64,000 bases of DNA from Alteromonas_F sp964429915 (GCA_964429915.1 CAYSDZ010000008.1:1-64000), one strand, 5' to 3'. Counted from the first letter of the stretch, positions 24,495 through 33,228 are shown. Notes: generated from the letters alone by a model not told the origin. Translations and numbers: made by a program.

Positions 24495-25196
24495 TTAAAT
24501 AGATGCTAATAAGATTTTAGCCCAACCGTAATCTTGATTAATCATCAAGGCTTGCTGCCAATCTGCTTTAGCTTGTTCAATATTCCCGTTTTTTTGCTCT
24601 AAAACGCCTTTCCATGTTTGAGCTTCAGCATATCCCCAATGGTAGTTAGAAGAAAAATCGTGCTTGTAGGCTTCTAAGGCTTGTGTAATCGCTTCCATGG
24701 CAAGGTCATTACTTCCACCAAAAAACGCGGGAGTAAACATGGCGGAGGTACCTTTTACCAGCAATACTCTTGGATTGGAAGGCGCAATTTGCTCAGCTTC
24801 TTCAAGCATTTTTTGCACTTTGGGACCATTCACAATCGCAGTTAACGGTTTAAGAGAAATCTTATACCCATAAACATGTGCAAGCAGAGCTTTTACTTCG
24901 GCATTGTTTGAGTTGACTTGGTTCAGCGATTCCAATGTTTCAATGCTATTATTTATCGCTGTGAGCGCTAGCTTGTTTTGTTGCTTTAAGTTGGCACTCA
25001 TGGCTAGGCGATATTGCGCTAGAGAGTAGTCATATCCCTCCAGTTCGCTAGACAAGCTGGAAAGCGTTGCGATATCTAAGTTCGCGGTAGCGGCCTCGAT
25101 ACGGTCAATCTCAGCTTGGCCAGCAAATAATGCGCTGCTGAACAAAACGCTGGTGAAAAGTGTTGCTTTCAATAAATGTGTAGTGCTTTTAGTCAT
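24495..25196 (-). CDS. Exported TPR-repeat protein
   Basis: 233 residues with a signal peptide (LLKATLFTSVLFSSALFAGQ, cleavage near LFA). The mature part is helical with TPR-like repeats, the clearest being PRVLLVKGTSAMFTPAFFGG and NGNIEQAKADWQQALMINQD. Start: GAGGA eight bases before the ATG at 25196. It lies upstream of the DesK/DesR-like pair on the same strand and may report to it or be regulated by it. Biochemical role unknown. Confidence 0.8.
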   Translation of the reverse strand: MTKSTTHLLKATLFTSVLFSSALFAGQAEIDRIEAATANLDIATLSSLSSELEGYDYSLAQYRLAMSANLKQQNKLALTAINNSIETLESLNQVNSNNAEVKALLAHVYGYKISLKPLTAIVNGPKVQKMLEEAEQIAPSNPRVLLVKGTSAMFTPAFFGGSNDLAMEAITQALEAYKHDFSSNYHWGYAEAQTWKGVLEQKNGNIEQAKADWQQALMINQDYGWAKILLASI

Positions 25197-25323
25197 GATG
25201 TAATCCTCTTTGTTGATGACGATTACAGTATTGCCTGTCTATGCCATTAATTTTAGGCTACTTTGTCATGACTTTTAGATGACAAATGTCACTTTCTATG
25301 AATAACGGTTCATTCAATAAGGA

Positions 25324-25410
25324 CAACCGCCTACTTTTACAAAAAAAGCCGGAAGCGAATAGTCCCACCTCATTAAGCCTGATGAAAAGTTGAATAAAAG
25401 TATGCGGTTG
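25324..25410. repeat. 87-bp inverted-repeat element
   Basis: CAACCGCCTACTTTT (25324-25338) and AAAAGTATGCGGTTG (25396-25410) are 15-base inverted repeats with one mismatch, separated by 57 bases. The element lies between the CobW-type gene and the TPR gene. It could be a short palindromic mobile repeat or a long hairpin downstream of cobW. Confidence 0.45.
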
Positions 25411-25420
25411 CCCTGCTCCT

Positions 25421-26554
25421 TCAATTCGATTTAACTAATTGCAGGGTTTGAATAAGGGTTTCAGATGCAGCATCCGCCTTTGCTGCACTGTCTACGATGA
25501 ATTCAATTCGAGAATCGTTAGCAGCGTTTAGCGCTTCGATTCGGCATATATTATCAGACCGATTAAAGCTAAATATGCCTTGGTCGGTTCTTAATACCGC
25601 TTTTAGTCTTTCCACGTTGAGCTGTTCAAACAGCGCTCGACAATCTTCAAAGTTAAATTGTGTTGAAGTAGCGCATACCCAACCTCTTGAATAATAGCCT
25701 TCGCCTTGATTACATACTGAAATAAAGCCGGTTTTCGGCGCACTTATGGGCTGACTGTCAGTATTCTCGTGGCTATGGCTATGGCTATGNNNNNNNNNNN
25801 NNNNNNNNNNNNNNNNNNNNNNNNNNNNNNNNNNNNNNNNNNNNNNNNNNNNNNNNNNNNNNNNNNNNNNNNNNNNNNNNNNNNNNNNNTGTTGGTGTTT
25901 TTGCCCACCTCCAATTTGTATGTGCCCGGATTTCTCCTCACTGCTTTTTGCGCTGTATAAAACGGATAGTGGTAATTCACCATAGGCCGCAGTCAATCGA
26001 GCTGTATCTTGCGCATGATTACTTGCTAAGTAGGCCGCTAACTGTTTTTCCTCACTGCCATCGTAGAGGTCTGATTTTGTTAATACGATCACATCCGCTA
26101 TCTGTACTTGTTCTTGGAAAGTCGCGTGTTCACGCCATTTTTTCTGGGCCAGCTTTCTTGCATCAATAAGTGTTAAGGTGGCTTGTACGTCTAAAAGCTC
26201 AGCATATTGAGGCTGAGATAGCGTTTGAAGTACTTCTTTGGGATGACCCAGACCTGTGGGCTCAATGAGTAAACGCTGAGGTTTGGCCCTCGCAATCAAA
26301 ATATTTAACGCAATTTGCATAGGCAAGCCAGAAGTACAGCACATACATCCGCCAGGCACCTCTTTCACAAATACGCCATCAGATGATTGCCCTGAAACAA
26401 TGGAACCATCTATGCCTATTTCGCCAAACTCATTAACCAGTACTGCCCATCGCTCTTGTTCGGGCTTTTTCTTTAGCAATGACTGAATTAGCGTGGTTTT
26501 TCCCGCGCCCAAAGCGCCTGTAATTATGTTGGTCGGAATGTGTGACACGCTCAT
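25421..26554 (-). CDS. CobW/COG0523 GTPase with His-rich insert (assembly gap inside)
   Basis: A G3E GTPase of the zinc-metallochaperone group. Visible are Walker A ITGALGAGKTTLIQSLL, the metal site GGCMCCTSG (CxCC), the NKxD equivalent VLTKSD, and a CobW C-terminal domain. Between the two domains is a His-Ser repeat (HSHSHSH), a known zinc-binding feature of COG0523 proteins. A 100-N gap interrupts this repeat, so true length is unknown and the frame across it is only assumed. It is divergent from zrgA across a 126-base region with a Zur-like palindrome. Expected role: GTP-driven zinc delivery to client enzymes under scarcity. Confidence 0.9.
   Translation of the reverse strand: MSVSHIPTNIITGALGAGKTTLIQSLLKKKPEQERWAVLVNEFGEIGIDGSIVSGQSSDGVFVKEVPGGCMCCTSGLPMQIALNILIARAKPQRLLIEPTGLGHPKEVLQTLSQPQYAELLDVQATLTLIDARKLAQKKWREHATFQEQVQIADVIVLTKSDLYDGSEEKQLAAYLASNHAQDTARLTAAYGELPLSVLYSAKSSEEKSGHIQIGGGQKHQXXXXXXXXXXXXXXXXXXXXXXXXXXXXXXXXXXHSHSHSHENTDSQPISAPKTGFISVCNQGEGYYSRGWVCATSTQFNFEDCRALFEQLNVERLKAVLRTDQGIFSFNRSDNICRIEALNAANDSRIEFIVDSAAKADAASETLIQTLQLVKSN
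25790..25889. other. Assembly gap of exactly 100 N
   Basis: All bases are N. Exactly 100 is the conventional placeholder for a gap of unknown size. The left edge is a tandem ATGGCT repeat, which encodes the His-Ser repeat on the other strand, so assembly probably failed on that repeat. Confidence 0.97.
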
Positions 26555-26597
26555 ACTCTTTCTGTTATGCCGTAAAATGGGCCTTTATTAAAGCAGC

Positions 26598-26615
26598 GAA
26601 ACGTTATATCGTTTC
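26598..26615. promoter_or_regulatory. Candidate Zur site between cobW and zrgA
   Basis: GAAACGTTATATCGTTTC has perfect 6-base inverted arms (GAAACG/CGTTTC). Its left half GAAACGTTATA is one base from the Zur half-site GAAATGTTATA. It lies in the divergent promoter region of two zinc genes. The right half is two bases short of the full Zur consensus, so this is tentative. Confidence 0.45.
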
Positions 26616-26680
26616 ACCAGTAGATGCAAATACAAGCTTGCATTTTATCGTTCTTAAGTGTGTTTTATAAGGCAACAAAT

Positions 26681-27250
26681 ATGAGAAAACAGGGCTTAAT
26701 AGCGGCGAGTTGCGCACTCGCTATAATTTCTATGCATGCGGGATCGCAAAGTCATCAGCATGGGCATGGTGAAGTTGTTATTGCACAAGATGGCAAAGCT
26801 TGGGAAGTACAAATGACTTTACCTTCGGCTGATGTGTTTGGGTTTGAACATGAGCCTGAAAATAAAAAAGAACGCGCGAAGTTTGATGCGCAGCTTACAC
26901 GTTTAAAGCAAAGCGCAAGCGTTTTGCAATTGCCAGCAGGGTGCAAGCTTGAAACGTATGATATTGACCCGCCTTTTTCTGAGCACGATGAAGACCATCA
27001 TGAAAATGAGCACGATGATTACGGCAACGACGATTATTCAGAAGATGAGCATCATGAGCATGATGAACACGAAGCGCATAGCGATGTAGAAGTTTCTATT
27101 GAAATGACCTGCAAGCAAGCCCCTTCAGACATCGTATTTACGGTATTTAGCTTATCTGATTCAATTAGTGAGTTATTGGTGCAATGGGCAACGGATAAAG
27201 GTCAGGGGAGTCGTGAGTTAACTCCCACCAACACTAGACTGGTTTTCTAG
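26681..27250 (+). CDS. zrgA: ZrgA-type periplasmic zinc protein (DUF2796)
   Basis: 189 residues from the ATG at 26681 (AAGG nine bases upstream); an ATG-free extension to 26624 is not needed. A signal peptide precedes QSHQHGHGEVVIAQDGKAWEV, the opening of DUF2796. A His/Asp/Glu-rich loop lies at about residues 108-144 (HDEDHHENEHDD, DEHHEHDEHEAHSD), and the end is ISIEM-type beta structure. In Vibrio cholerae ZrgA is part of the ZrgABCDE zinc uptake system. Here the ABC pair, a DUF3299 protein and a zinc-type receptor follow within 4 kb, supporting the same role. It converges on the next gene with a four-base overlap. Confidence 0.88.
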   Translation: MRKQGLIAASCALAIISMHAGSQSHQHGHGEVVIAQDGKAWEVQMTLPSADVFGFEHEPENKKERAKFDAQLTRLKQSASVLQLPAGCKLETYDIDPPFSEHDEDHHENEHDDYGNDDYSEDEHHEHDEHEAHSDVEVSIEMTCKQAPSDIVFTVFSLSDSISELLVQWATDKGQGSRELTPTNTRLVF

Positions 27251-27693
27251 AATGCGTCAATTAAAATTCGGCGTTCGCTGTAATAAGGTTCGCCGTTTTT
27301 GTTCGCTTTAACATTAACGACAATTTCATGCTGCCCAGCACTTATTGCGGTGAAGTAAAGCGCGTGCGTGCCTTTGAGGGCTTTGGGTGATATTTTTTTC
27401 TCACCGGATAGCGACACATTAGAGCTTGGCTCAAATTCCACAACAATGTTTTTATATTGAAGTGGTAGCACGTAATCCACATCAATCTTTACTTCACGAC
27501 CCGTTTCTGTTGTCATTTTTGATTTGTGATGCACTTCAAGTGTTTGCTCTCTAGGAGGCGCTGCAGATTGTGTTATTGGTGCTGAGAACCCGCCAAAAAC
27601 ACCAAAATTCGCGCCATGAAAATCGCAGGCTACGCTCTGGTTAGCAACACAGAGTAAACTGGCTACTGTTATAACTATTAACTTCATTTTCAT
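27247..27693 (-). CDS. Exported protein of unknown function in the zinc locus
   Basis: 148 residues with a signal peptide (MKMKLIVITVASLLCVANQS, cleavage near VA-CDF). The mature start CDFHGANFGVFGGF is Cys/His-containing. The rest is an Ig-like beta-sandwich by pattern (ALYFTAISAGQHEIVVNVKA). I recognise no family. It lies 26 bases after the DUF3299 gene on the same strand, and I infer a periplasmic accessory role in metal handling from location only. Confidence 0.6.
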   Translation of the reverse strand: MKMKLIVITVASLLCVANQSVACDFHGANFGVFGGFSAPITQSAAPPREQTLEVHHKSKMTTETGREVKIDVDYVLPLQYKNIVVEFEPSSNVSLSGEKKISPKALKGTHALYFTAISAGQHEIVVNVKANKNGEPYYSERRILIDAF

Positions 27694-27719
27694 ACTATCG
27701 ACTCACTTTTACTTACTGT

Positions 27720-28328
27720 TTAACCAGTATACGGCTCAACACTTGCAATTTTTAAAGTATACGCTGATTTGCCCGTTTCATTGGCTTTCGTCTCAATGTT
27801 GATCGTTCCTTCAAACCACATTGGAGCTTCTAGCGACTCAACCGTTAAGCCTTCTTCCCATTCACCAAACAAAATTTGGTTAGGCGGAGGTGGAGGTAAG
27901 TGCAAACAGGCACCGAAATACGGCACGATAAAAAAAGAGACGACGTCTCGATTTTCATTTACGTCAAGAGGCACAACAAACCCGGGTATTTTAATGGCTC
28001 TGCCATCGAATTCCTCAATCACATTAACCGATTGAAGCGCAGCATTGAACCGCGCTGCTTTTTCGTCGCTGGCACCTTGCTCTGCTAGGGTATCAACGTT
28101 ATCAGATTCACTACCGTCTTCTATGTTGTTCAAAAATTCAGGCGGATCAAGCAATATCTCCAAATCGGATTTTGGCATAAGTTCTATCCACTCAATCAAT
28201 TCATACTGCTGTTCGCTTTGCGCAAAACTCCATCGTGGCATTAACGCTGACGTTGTTGCAATTAATGCTATTGATACGGCAGTTAGCAAACTAAGCGATT
28301 GCATGTGTTTAAATATTCTATTTTTCAC
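27720..28328 (-). CDS. DUF3299 exported protein
   Basis: 202 residues beginning with GTG. A signal peptide ends near SFAQ. The family signature is clear: YELIEWIELMPKSDLEILLD, then IKIPGFVVPLDVNENRDVVS, FFIVPYFGACLHLPPPPPNQ and the later WFEGTINIE. The CLHLPPPPPNQ segment is the conserved core of DUF3299, members of which accompany ZrgA-type zinc importers. Probably periplasmic. It is read divergently from the ABC genes. Confidence 0.88.
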   Translation of the reverse strand: MKNRIFKHMQSLSLLTAVSIALIATTSALMPRWSFAQSEQQYELIEWIELMPKSDLEILLDPPEFLNNIEDGSESDNVDTLAEQGASDEKAARFNAALQSVNVIEEFDGRAIKIPGFVVPLDVNENRDVVSFFIVPYFGACLHLPPPPPNQILFGEWEEGLTVESLEAPMWFEGTINIETKANETGKSAYTLKIASVEPYTG

Positions 28329-28334
28329 CTGTAA

Positions 28335-28491
28335 TTATTCCGGATTGATGCGTACGGCTCTATTGATTTCAATTTTCACTACAGCATTATCGCAAAAACG
28401 CTGCGCTCTTTCATCGTTTGTATTTTTCAATATTTTTTTGAGCTATATCCAATAATGTCAAAATGTATTGCGATGACCGTTCTTTGTCCAT
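28335..28491 (-). pseudogene. Small ORF split at an A7 run
   Basis: Just before the DUF3299 gene, ATG at 28491 opens MDKERSSQYILTLLDIAQK and runs into an A7 tract at about 28433-28439. Loss of one A would continue in frame as ILKNTNDERAQRFCDNAVVK, then IEINRAVRINPE and TAA at 28335, a 51-residue protein. As given, the frame stops soon after the A run. The second half alone reads from a TTG. Real frameshift, sequencing error or chance cannot be told apart here. I know no homologue. Confidence 0.3.
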
Positions 28492-28615
28492 CATTTGCGA
28501 AGTAAAAAAGACAGGTTTACGACTACATAAGTTACACAGCTTTTTTTCTGTAAGATTTGGGTTACGATATGAGGTGGTATGGGTATATTTAAGATGTCAT
28601 TAAAGGAGTGTCAGT

Positions 28616-29299
28616 TTGTCTGTTGAAATGTCTTCAGTGGTGTTTTCTTATCCAAAGTCCTACAACAGTTTTGTATGTGATAGCTGGAAACTACAACAGG
28701 GTGAAAGGGTGTTTTTGTATGGCCCATCGGGAAGTGGAAAATCAACCTTGTTGAGTTTACTGTGCGGCATTGCTACACCAAATTCGGGCACGATTACTAT
28801 AAACGACACGCAAATAAACGATTTATCTCAGTCTAAACGCGATAGGTTTCGCGCTACCAACTTAGGGATTGTTTTTCAGCAATTTAACCTAATCCCGTAT
28901 TTAAGTGTGATGCAAAACTTACAGCTGTCAGTGCATTTGGCGAATAAGCAGAGTATTGACGAAAAACAGGTCGCGCCTATGTTAGGCATGCTGAATTTGG
29001 AATCCTCTATTTTACGCAAACCCGTTAGTGATCTAAGTGTAGGACAGCGACAACGCGTGGCCATTATGCGAGCTTGTGTCAACGCGCCAAACCTCATGTT
29101 GGTTGACGAACCAACCTCATCTCTGGATACAGAAGCACGAGACGGTTTTATGCAAATGTTGATGTCGTTATGCGAAATGAATCAATCTAGCTTAATATTT
29201 GTTAGTCACGATAAAGCCTTACGCCATCATTTCGACAAACATGTCGCGTTGAACGATATCTGTTCATGGCGAAGTACAGGGAGCAAAACGGTATGTTAA
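28616..29299 (+). CDS. LolD-type ABC transporter ATPase (ZrgB-like)
   Basis: 227 residues with a complete ABC cassette: Walker A FLYGPSGSGKSTLLSLLCG, Q-loop VFQQFNLIPY, signature VSDLSVGQRQRVAIMRA (SVGQ variant of LSGGQ), Walker B NLMLVDEPTSSLD and switch His in LIFVSHDKAL. It belongs to the MacB/LolD group that works with FtsX-like permeases. Start is a TTG with a strong AAGGAG seven bases upstream. It overlaps the permease gene by seven bases. Position between ZrgA and a zinc-type receptor suggests the ABC part of a Zrg system. Confidence 0.9.
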   Translation: MSVEMSSVVFSYPKSYNSFVCDSWKLQQGERVFLYGPSGSGKSTLLSLLCGIATPNSGTITINDTQINDLSQSKRDRFRATNLGIVFQQFNLIPYLSVMQNLQLSVHLANKQSIDEKQVAPMLGMLNLESSILRKPVSDLSVGQRQRVAIMRACVNAPNLMLVDEPTSSLDTEARDGFMQMLMSLCEMNQSSLIFVSHDKALRHHFDKHVALNDICSWRSTGSKTVC

Positions 29300-30522
29300 G
29301 CACCTTGGCATGGCAGAGTCTCAAAAGCCGCAAAAAAACCGTTGTGCTAACTTTTCTTTCTCTTCTAGTTAGCATAAGTGTATTGATGGCAGTAGAGCAT
29401 ATTCGTGCACAGGCAAAAGAGAGTTTTAACCGCACGATTTCAGGCACTGACCTGATTGTTGGTGCGCCAAGTGGCGAGCTTAATTTATTGCTATACAGCG
29501 TATTTAGAATGGGTAGCCCTACCAACAATATTCGGTATGAAAGTGTTGCTATGCTTGAAAAGCAAAAGTCGGTCGCTTGGACCATTCCCATTTCATTGGG
29601 GGATTCACACAAAGGGTATCGAGTACTGGGAACGACCAATGATTACTTTACGCACTTTCGTTACGGGAATAAGCAGGCTCTCAGTTTTTCAAGCGGAAAG
29701 CCCTTAGACAACCTGTTCGATGTGGTATTGGGCGCCGATGTAGCGCAAACATTGGGTTATAAACTAGGTGATAAAATAATAGTCTCGCATGGCATCGGCG
29801 CGACAAGCTTTCAAAACCACGACCACTCACCATTTAAAATAAGCGGTATTCTGGCTGCAACAGGCACACCTGTCGATAAATCTGTGCATGTCAGTTTGCC
29901 AGCCATAGAGGCCATTCACATAGCCCCTAAGCGGCTTGATGCCATTATAGAGCAAAATAGATTTGACTTACTTACACCAACTTCAGTCACCGCAGTGCTT
30001 ATTGGCTTAGACAGCAAGCTCGCCACTTTCTCTTTACAGCGCAAAATCAACAACTATCAAAAAGACAGATTAATGGCGGTACTGCCGGGGGTTGCAATGA
30101 CGCAGCTTTGGCAATTGATGGGAAACGTAGAAAAATTGCTTCAAGCCATCAGCGGTCTGGTACTGCTAGCTTCATTATTTGGTTTAACGACGATGCTTCT
30201 TGCATCAATTAACGAACGCAGTGTTGAAATTGCTGTACTTAGAACGCTCGGCGCATCACCGCTTGCTGTGTTACTGCTTATTATTTACGAAGCGGTACTG
30301 ATAACACTGCTTTCCAGTGTAGGTGCATGGGCTATAGTGAGTGCTTGCTTAATAGGTTTGTCCGACTGGCTTGCAGCTAAGTATGGCTTATTTTTATCGG
30401 CTAACCTGATCTCCGCAAACATGCTTGTTTTGATGGCATTCGTTTTGTTTGCGTCAGTATTAGCAGCATCGCTTCCTGCGTTCGAAGCCTACCGAAAAGC
30501 CTTGCACCGACAATTATCTTAA
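29293..30522 (+). CDS. FtsX-like ABC permease (ZrgC-like)
   Basis: 409 residues: TM1 near residues 15-35 (KTVVLTFLSLLVSISVLMAV), a large periplasmic domain with ISGTDLIVGAPSGELNLLLY, then three TM helices in the last 140 residues with FtsX sequence (GLTTMLLASINERSVEIAVL, RTLGASPLAVLL). This is the MacB/FtsX/LolC topology. Start: ATG at 29293 with GGGAG nine bases upstream, overlapping the ATPase stop; the frame extends nine codons further up without a better site. Forms the membrane half of the ATPase upstream. Confidence 0.9.
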   Translation: MLSTLAWQSLKSRKKTVVLTFLSLLVSISVLMAVEHIRAQAKESFNRTISGTDLIVGAPSGELNLLLYSVFRMGSPTNNIRYESVAMLEKQKSVAWTIPISLGDSHKGYRVLGTTNDYFTHFRYGNKQALSFSSGKPLDNLFDVVLGADVAQTLGYKLGDKIIVSHGIGATSFQNHDHSPFKISGILAATGTPVDKSVHVSLPAIEAIHIAPKRLDAIIEQNRFDLLTPTSVTAVLIGLDSKLATFSLQRKINNYQKDRLMAVLPGVAMTQLWQLMGNVEKLLQAISGLVLLASLFGLTTMLLASINERSVEIAVLRTLGASPLAVLLLIIYEAVLITLLSSVGAWAIVSACLIGLSDWLAAKYGLFLSANLISANMLVLMAFVLFASVLAASLPAFEAYRKALHRQLS

Positions 30523-30692
30523 TTGTGTGTATTATCAAGAATGCTTGAAGGGTAACGGCATAATTCCACAATAACGCTTTCTTATTCCTACTTAACCTGC
30601 TTCATTACCCCTGCACGATAGTTAAAAAATCATGCTGTAGCCCTTCAAGTGATTCATTTGTGATGTTTCAGTGCTTGGTTAGAGTTTAATAA

Positions 30693-30707
30693 TGTTATAT
30701 TATAACA
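30693..30707 (+). promoter_or_regulatory. Zur box
   Basis: TGTTATATTATAACA is a perfect 15-base palindrome around a central T, equal to the core of the gammaproteobacterial Zur consensus (TGTTATANTATAACA). It lies 41 bases before the ATG of the His/Glu-rich TonB receptor. Zur with zinc should repress the receptor; low zinc should release it. Confidence 0.85.
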
Positions 30708-30747
30708 AAGTTTCTTTTCACACATTTAAGCATTTCAAAATATCAAC

Positions 30748-33138
30748 ATGAAAAAACTTAGTCAAATAGCTGCATTACTTGCAGTTTCAATTGTGCCATC
30801 TCAGCTCTGGGCAGCATCTGTAAACGGTGTTGTTACCGATACGACTGGCAAACCTGTTCAAGGAGCCGTGGTTTCGGCAGAAGGCAGTACTAAAAAAGCG
30901 GTTACTAATGACGCCGGTGAATATACGTTGGTCGATATCGCTGACGGTCATGTGCATTTGCATGTGTATTCAGTCAATCATGTTCATGGCGATTTAGAAC
31001 TAGACGGTGTAAGTGGTTCAAGAACTGCAAATTTTGAGCTTGCAACATCTACGATAGAAAATATCGTTGTAACTGCAAACGCAATTCAAAGCTCTGTGCT
31101 CGAATCTGTTATTCCTGTCAGCGTGCTAAGCGGAACAGAATTACGCAATCGTCAAGCGCCCACATTAGGTGAAACGCTGAAAGCAACACCGGGTGTACAC
31201 AGCAGTTATTTCGGTCCTGTGGCGGCTACCCCAATTATCCGCGGTAACGATGGTCCTAGGGTTAAAATTACTCAAAACAGCCTTGATGTCTCAGATGCTT
31301 CTCGTGTTGGTGCAGACCATAACGTGGGTACTGATGCAGGTACAGCGGTACAAATCGAAGTATTGCGTGGCCCAGCTACATTGCAGTATGGCAGTGGTGC
31401 AATTGGTGGGGTGGTGAATGTGGTAGATAATCGCATTCCAACCTATGTGCCGCAAGGTCTTGAGGGTGAGACGGAAATTCGTCATGAAACCGCAACGAAT
31501 GAGCGATTTGCTAAGGCTGATTTAAATGCCGGTGCTGGAAATTGGGCTTTTCATTTAGATGCGTTTACGCGTGAAACCGATGATGTAGAAATTCCGGGTT
31601 TTGCTGAACGCGAGCCGGATGAAGGTGAAGAACCTGGCATTTTGGAAGACAGCGCGATAGATGGTCACAGTGTCACCGCGGGTTTGTCTTACATTAGTGA
31701 TAAAGGTTTTATTGGCTTCTCAGTTCAACAACTCGATAATCTTTATGGTATTCCGGGTGGCCATGGTCACGAGGAAGAAGAAGAAGAGGAGGAAGAAGGG
31801 CATGAAGAAGAAGAAGAAGGTATTGCACTCGATGTCGACAACACTCGCTACCAAATTGCCGGTGAATTGCTGAGCCCGTTTGAAGGTGTCAGCAAAATAA
31901 AGTTAGCCGCGGGCTATACTGATTATGTTCATGTTGAGCAAGAAGGCGATGAAATTGGTACTACCTTCGCAAACCAAACCTCTGAGTTGCGCTTGACAGC
32001 TGAAACCGAAAGTATTGGAGGTTGGCATGGTGTGATTGGTTTGCACCTGTCGGGTTCAGACTTTGAAGCGGTTGGCGAAGAAGCATTTACTCCGCCAAGC
32101 GAAACAGATATGCATTCTTTGTTCGTTATTCAACAGAAAACCTTTGGCGACGTAACGGTTCAGTTAGGTGCTCGTGTAGAAAGAAATGAGTTGTCGGCTG
32201 CGTCTTTTGAAGTGCCTCTTGCACACGAAGAGGAGGAGGAAGAAGAAGGCGAAGAAGAGGAAGAGTTAACGCTTGTTGAGTTTGACGATGTAAGCTATAC
32301 CAGTGTGTCACTATCCGCTGGGTACAACTGGGCCTATAGTGATGGATATTCTTTAGCCTTAAATTTATCTCGTTCAGAACGCGCTCCTAGTGCGCAGGAA
32401 TTATTTTCTGCCGGTGAACACGTCAGTACACGCACATTCGATTTGGGCGCGCTATTTACTACCAATGAAGAAGGTGGTATCGAGTTTGTGGGTGAAGAAG
32501 TCTCAGAAGAAGTATCGAACAACATCGACTTAACATGGCGTAAATTTTCGGGGAATTGGGGCTTTACTGTCACCGCTTTCTATAATCAGATAGACGATTA
32601 CTTATATCAGGCTGATACAGGCTTTGTATTTGAGGAAGGTCATCACGAAGAAGAAGGCGTCGAGGAAGACGGCGACGAAGAGGAAGAAGGATTGCCTATT
32701 CTTAACTTTGTACAAGAAGATGCTGATTTGTATGGGTTTGAAGCCGAAGTCCATTATCAAATTGATGATGTATGGTCGGTAAGTGGTTTCGGTGACTTTA
32801 CTCGTGCAGAAGTGGACAGTGGAAACTTACCGCGTATTCCTCCGTTGCGTTTGGGCGGTGAAGTTGCGTTTGCTTACAACGGTTGGCAAGGCGATGTTGG
32901 CGTGATTTGGTATGATGATCAGGATCGCGTTGCTGATTTTGAATCGCAAACCGATGGTTATACTTTAATCGAAGCTGGCGTGGACTACACATGGGCCACT
33001 CAAGACGTTCGATGGATATTCTACGCAAGAGGAACAAACTTGACCGATGAAGAAGCGCGAGTGCACTCATCGTTCTTGGTTGATGACGCACCACTTCCCG
33101 GTAGAGGGTTTACTCTAGGAGTGAGAGCGCAGTTTTAA
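30748..33138 (+). CDS. TonB-dependent receptor, zinc type (ZnuD-like)
   Basis: 796 residues: signal peptide, a carboxypeptidase-regulatory-like N-domain (VNGVVTDTTGKPVQGAVVSA), plug domain (NRQAPTLGETLKATPGVHSS; IEVLRGPATLQYGSGAIGGV) and a beta-barrel ending TLGVRAQF with the terminal Phe. Three loops carry extraordinary Glu/His runs: near residues 337-357 (GGHGHEEEEEEEEEGHEEE), 492-506 and 630-648 (EGHHEEEGVEEDGDEEEEG). Metal-binding loops like these mark zinc receptors such as ZnuD. With the Zur box upstream and the Zrg genes beside it, outer-membrane zinc import is the likely job. An intrinsic terminator follows. Confidence 0.92.
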   Translation: MKKLSQIAALLAVSIVPSQLWAASVNGVVTDTTGKPVQGAVVSAEGSTKKAVTNDAGEYTLVDIADGHVHLHVYSVNHVHGDLELDGVSGSRTANFELATSTIENIVVTANAIQSSVLESVIPVSVLSGTELRNRQAPTLGETLKATPGVHSSYFGPVAATPIIRGNDGPRVKITQNSLDVSDASRVGADHNVGTDAGTAVQIEVLRGPATLQYGSGAIGGVVNVVDNRIPTYVPQGLEGETEIRHETATNERFAKADLNAGAGNWAFHLDAFTRETDDVEIPGFAEREPDEGEEPGILEDSAIDGHSVTAGLSYISDKGFIGFSVQQLDNLYGIPGGHGHEEEEEEEEEGHEEEEEGIALDVDNTRYQIAGELLSPFEGVSKIKLAAGYTDYVHVEQEGDEIGTTFANQTSELRLTAETESIGGWHGVIGLHLSGSDFEAVGEEAFTPPSETDMHSLFVIQQKTFGDVTVQLGARVERNELSAASFEVPLAHEEEEEEEGEEEEELTLVEFDDVSYTSVSLSAGYNWAYSDGYSLALNLSRSERAPSAQELFSAGEHVSTRTFDLGALFTTNEEGGIEFVGEEVSEEVSNNIDLTWRKFSGNWGFTVTAFYNQIDDYLYQADTGFVFEEGHHEEEGVEEDGDEEEEGLPILNFVQEDADLYGFEAEVHYQIDDVWSVSGFGDFTRAEVDSGNLPRIPPLRLGGEVAFAYNGWQGDVGVIWYDDQDRVADFESQTDGYTLIEAGVDYTWATQDVRWIFYARGTNLTDEEARVHSSFLVDDAPLPGRGFTLGVRAQF

Positions 33139-33156
33139 GCGTTCAGAAAGCATCGC

Positions 33157-33186
33157 AAACGCCTCATAATTGAGGCGTTTTTTTTA
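33157..33186 (+). terminator. Intrinsic terminator of the zinc receptor gene
   Basis: AAACGCCTCA (33157-33166) pairs with TGAGGCGTTT (33171-33180) around TAAT, followed by a T run. It ends the zinc receptor transcript 18 bases after the stop. Confidence 0.92.
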
Positions 33187-33228
33187 GACAGTATTTAAGA
33201 TAAGCGTATTTTAGATGAGTAAGCATTC

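Noticed and set aside
28045..28455. Plus-strand open frame of 136 codons over DUF3299 and its upstream region
   Set aside because: Mostly antisense to the DUF3299 gene, low-complexity Ser/Ala text, no ribosome-binding site.
31770..32700. GAA/GAG runs as a possible assembly artefact in the zinc receptor
   Set aside because: The frame is intact through all three runs and Glu/His loops are expected in zinc receptors.
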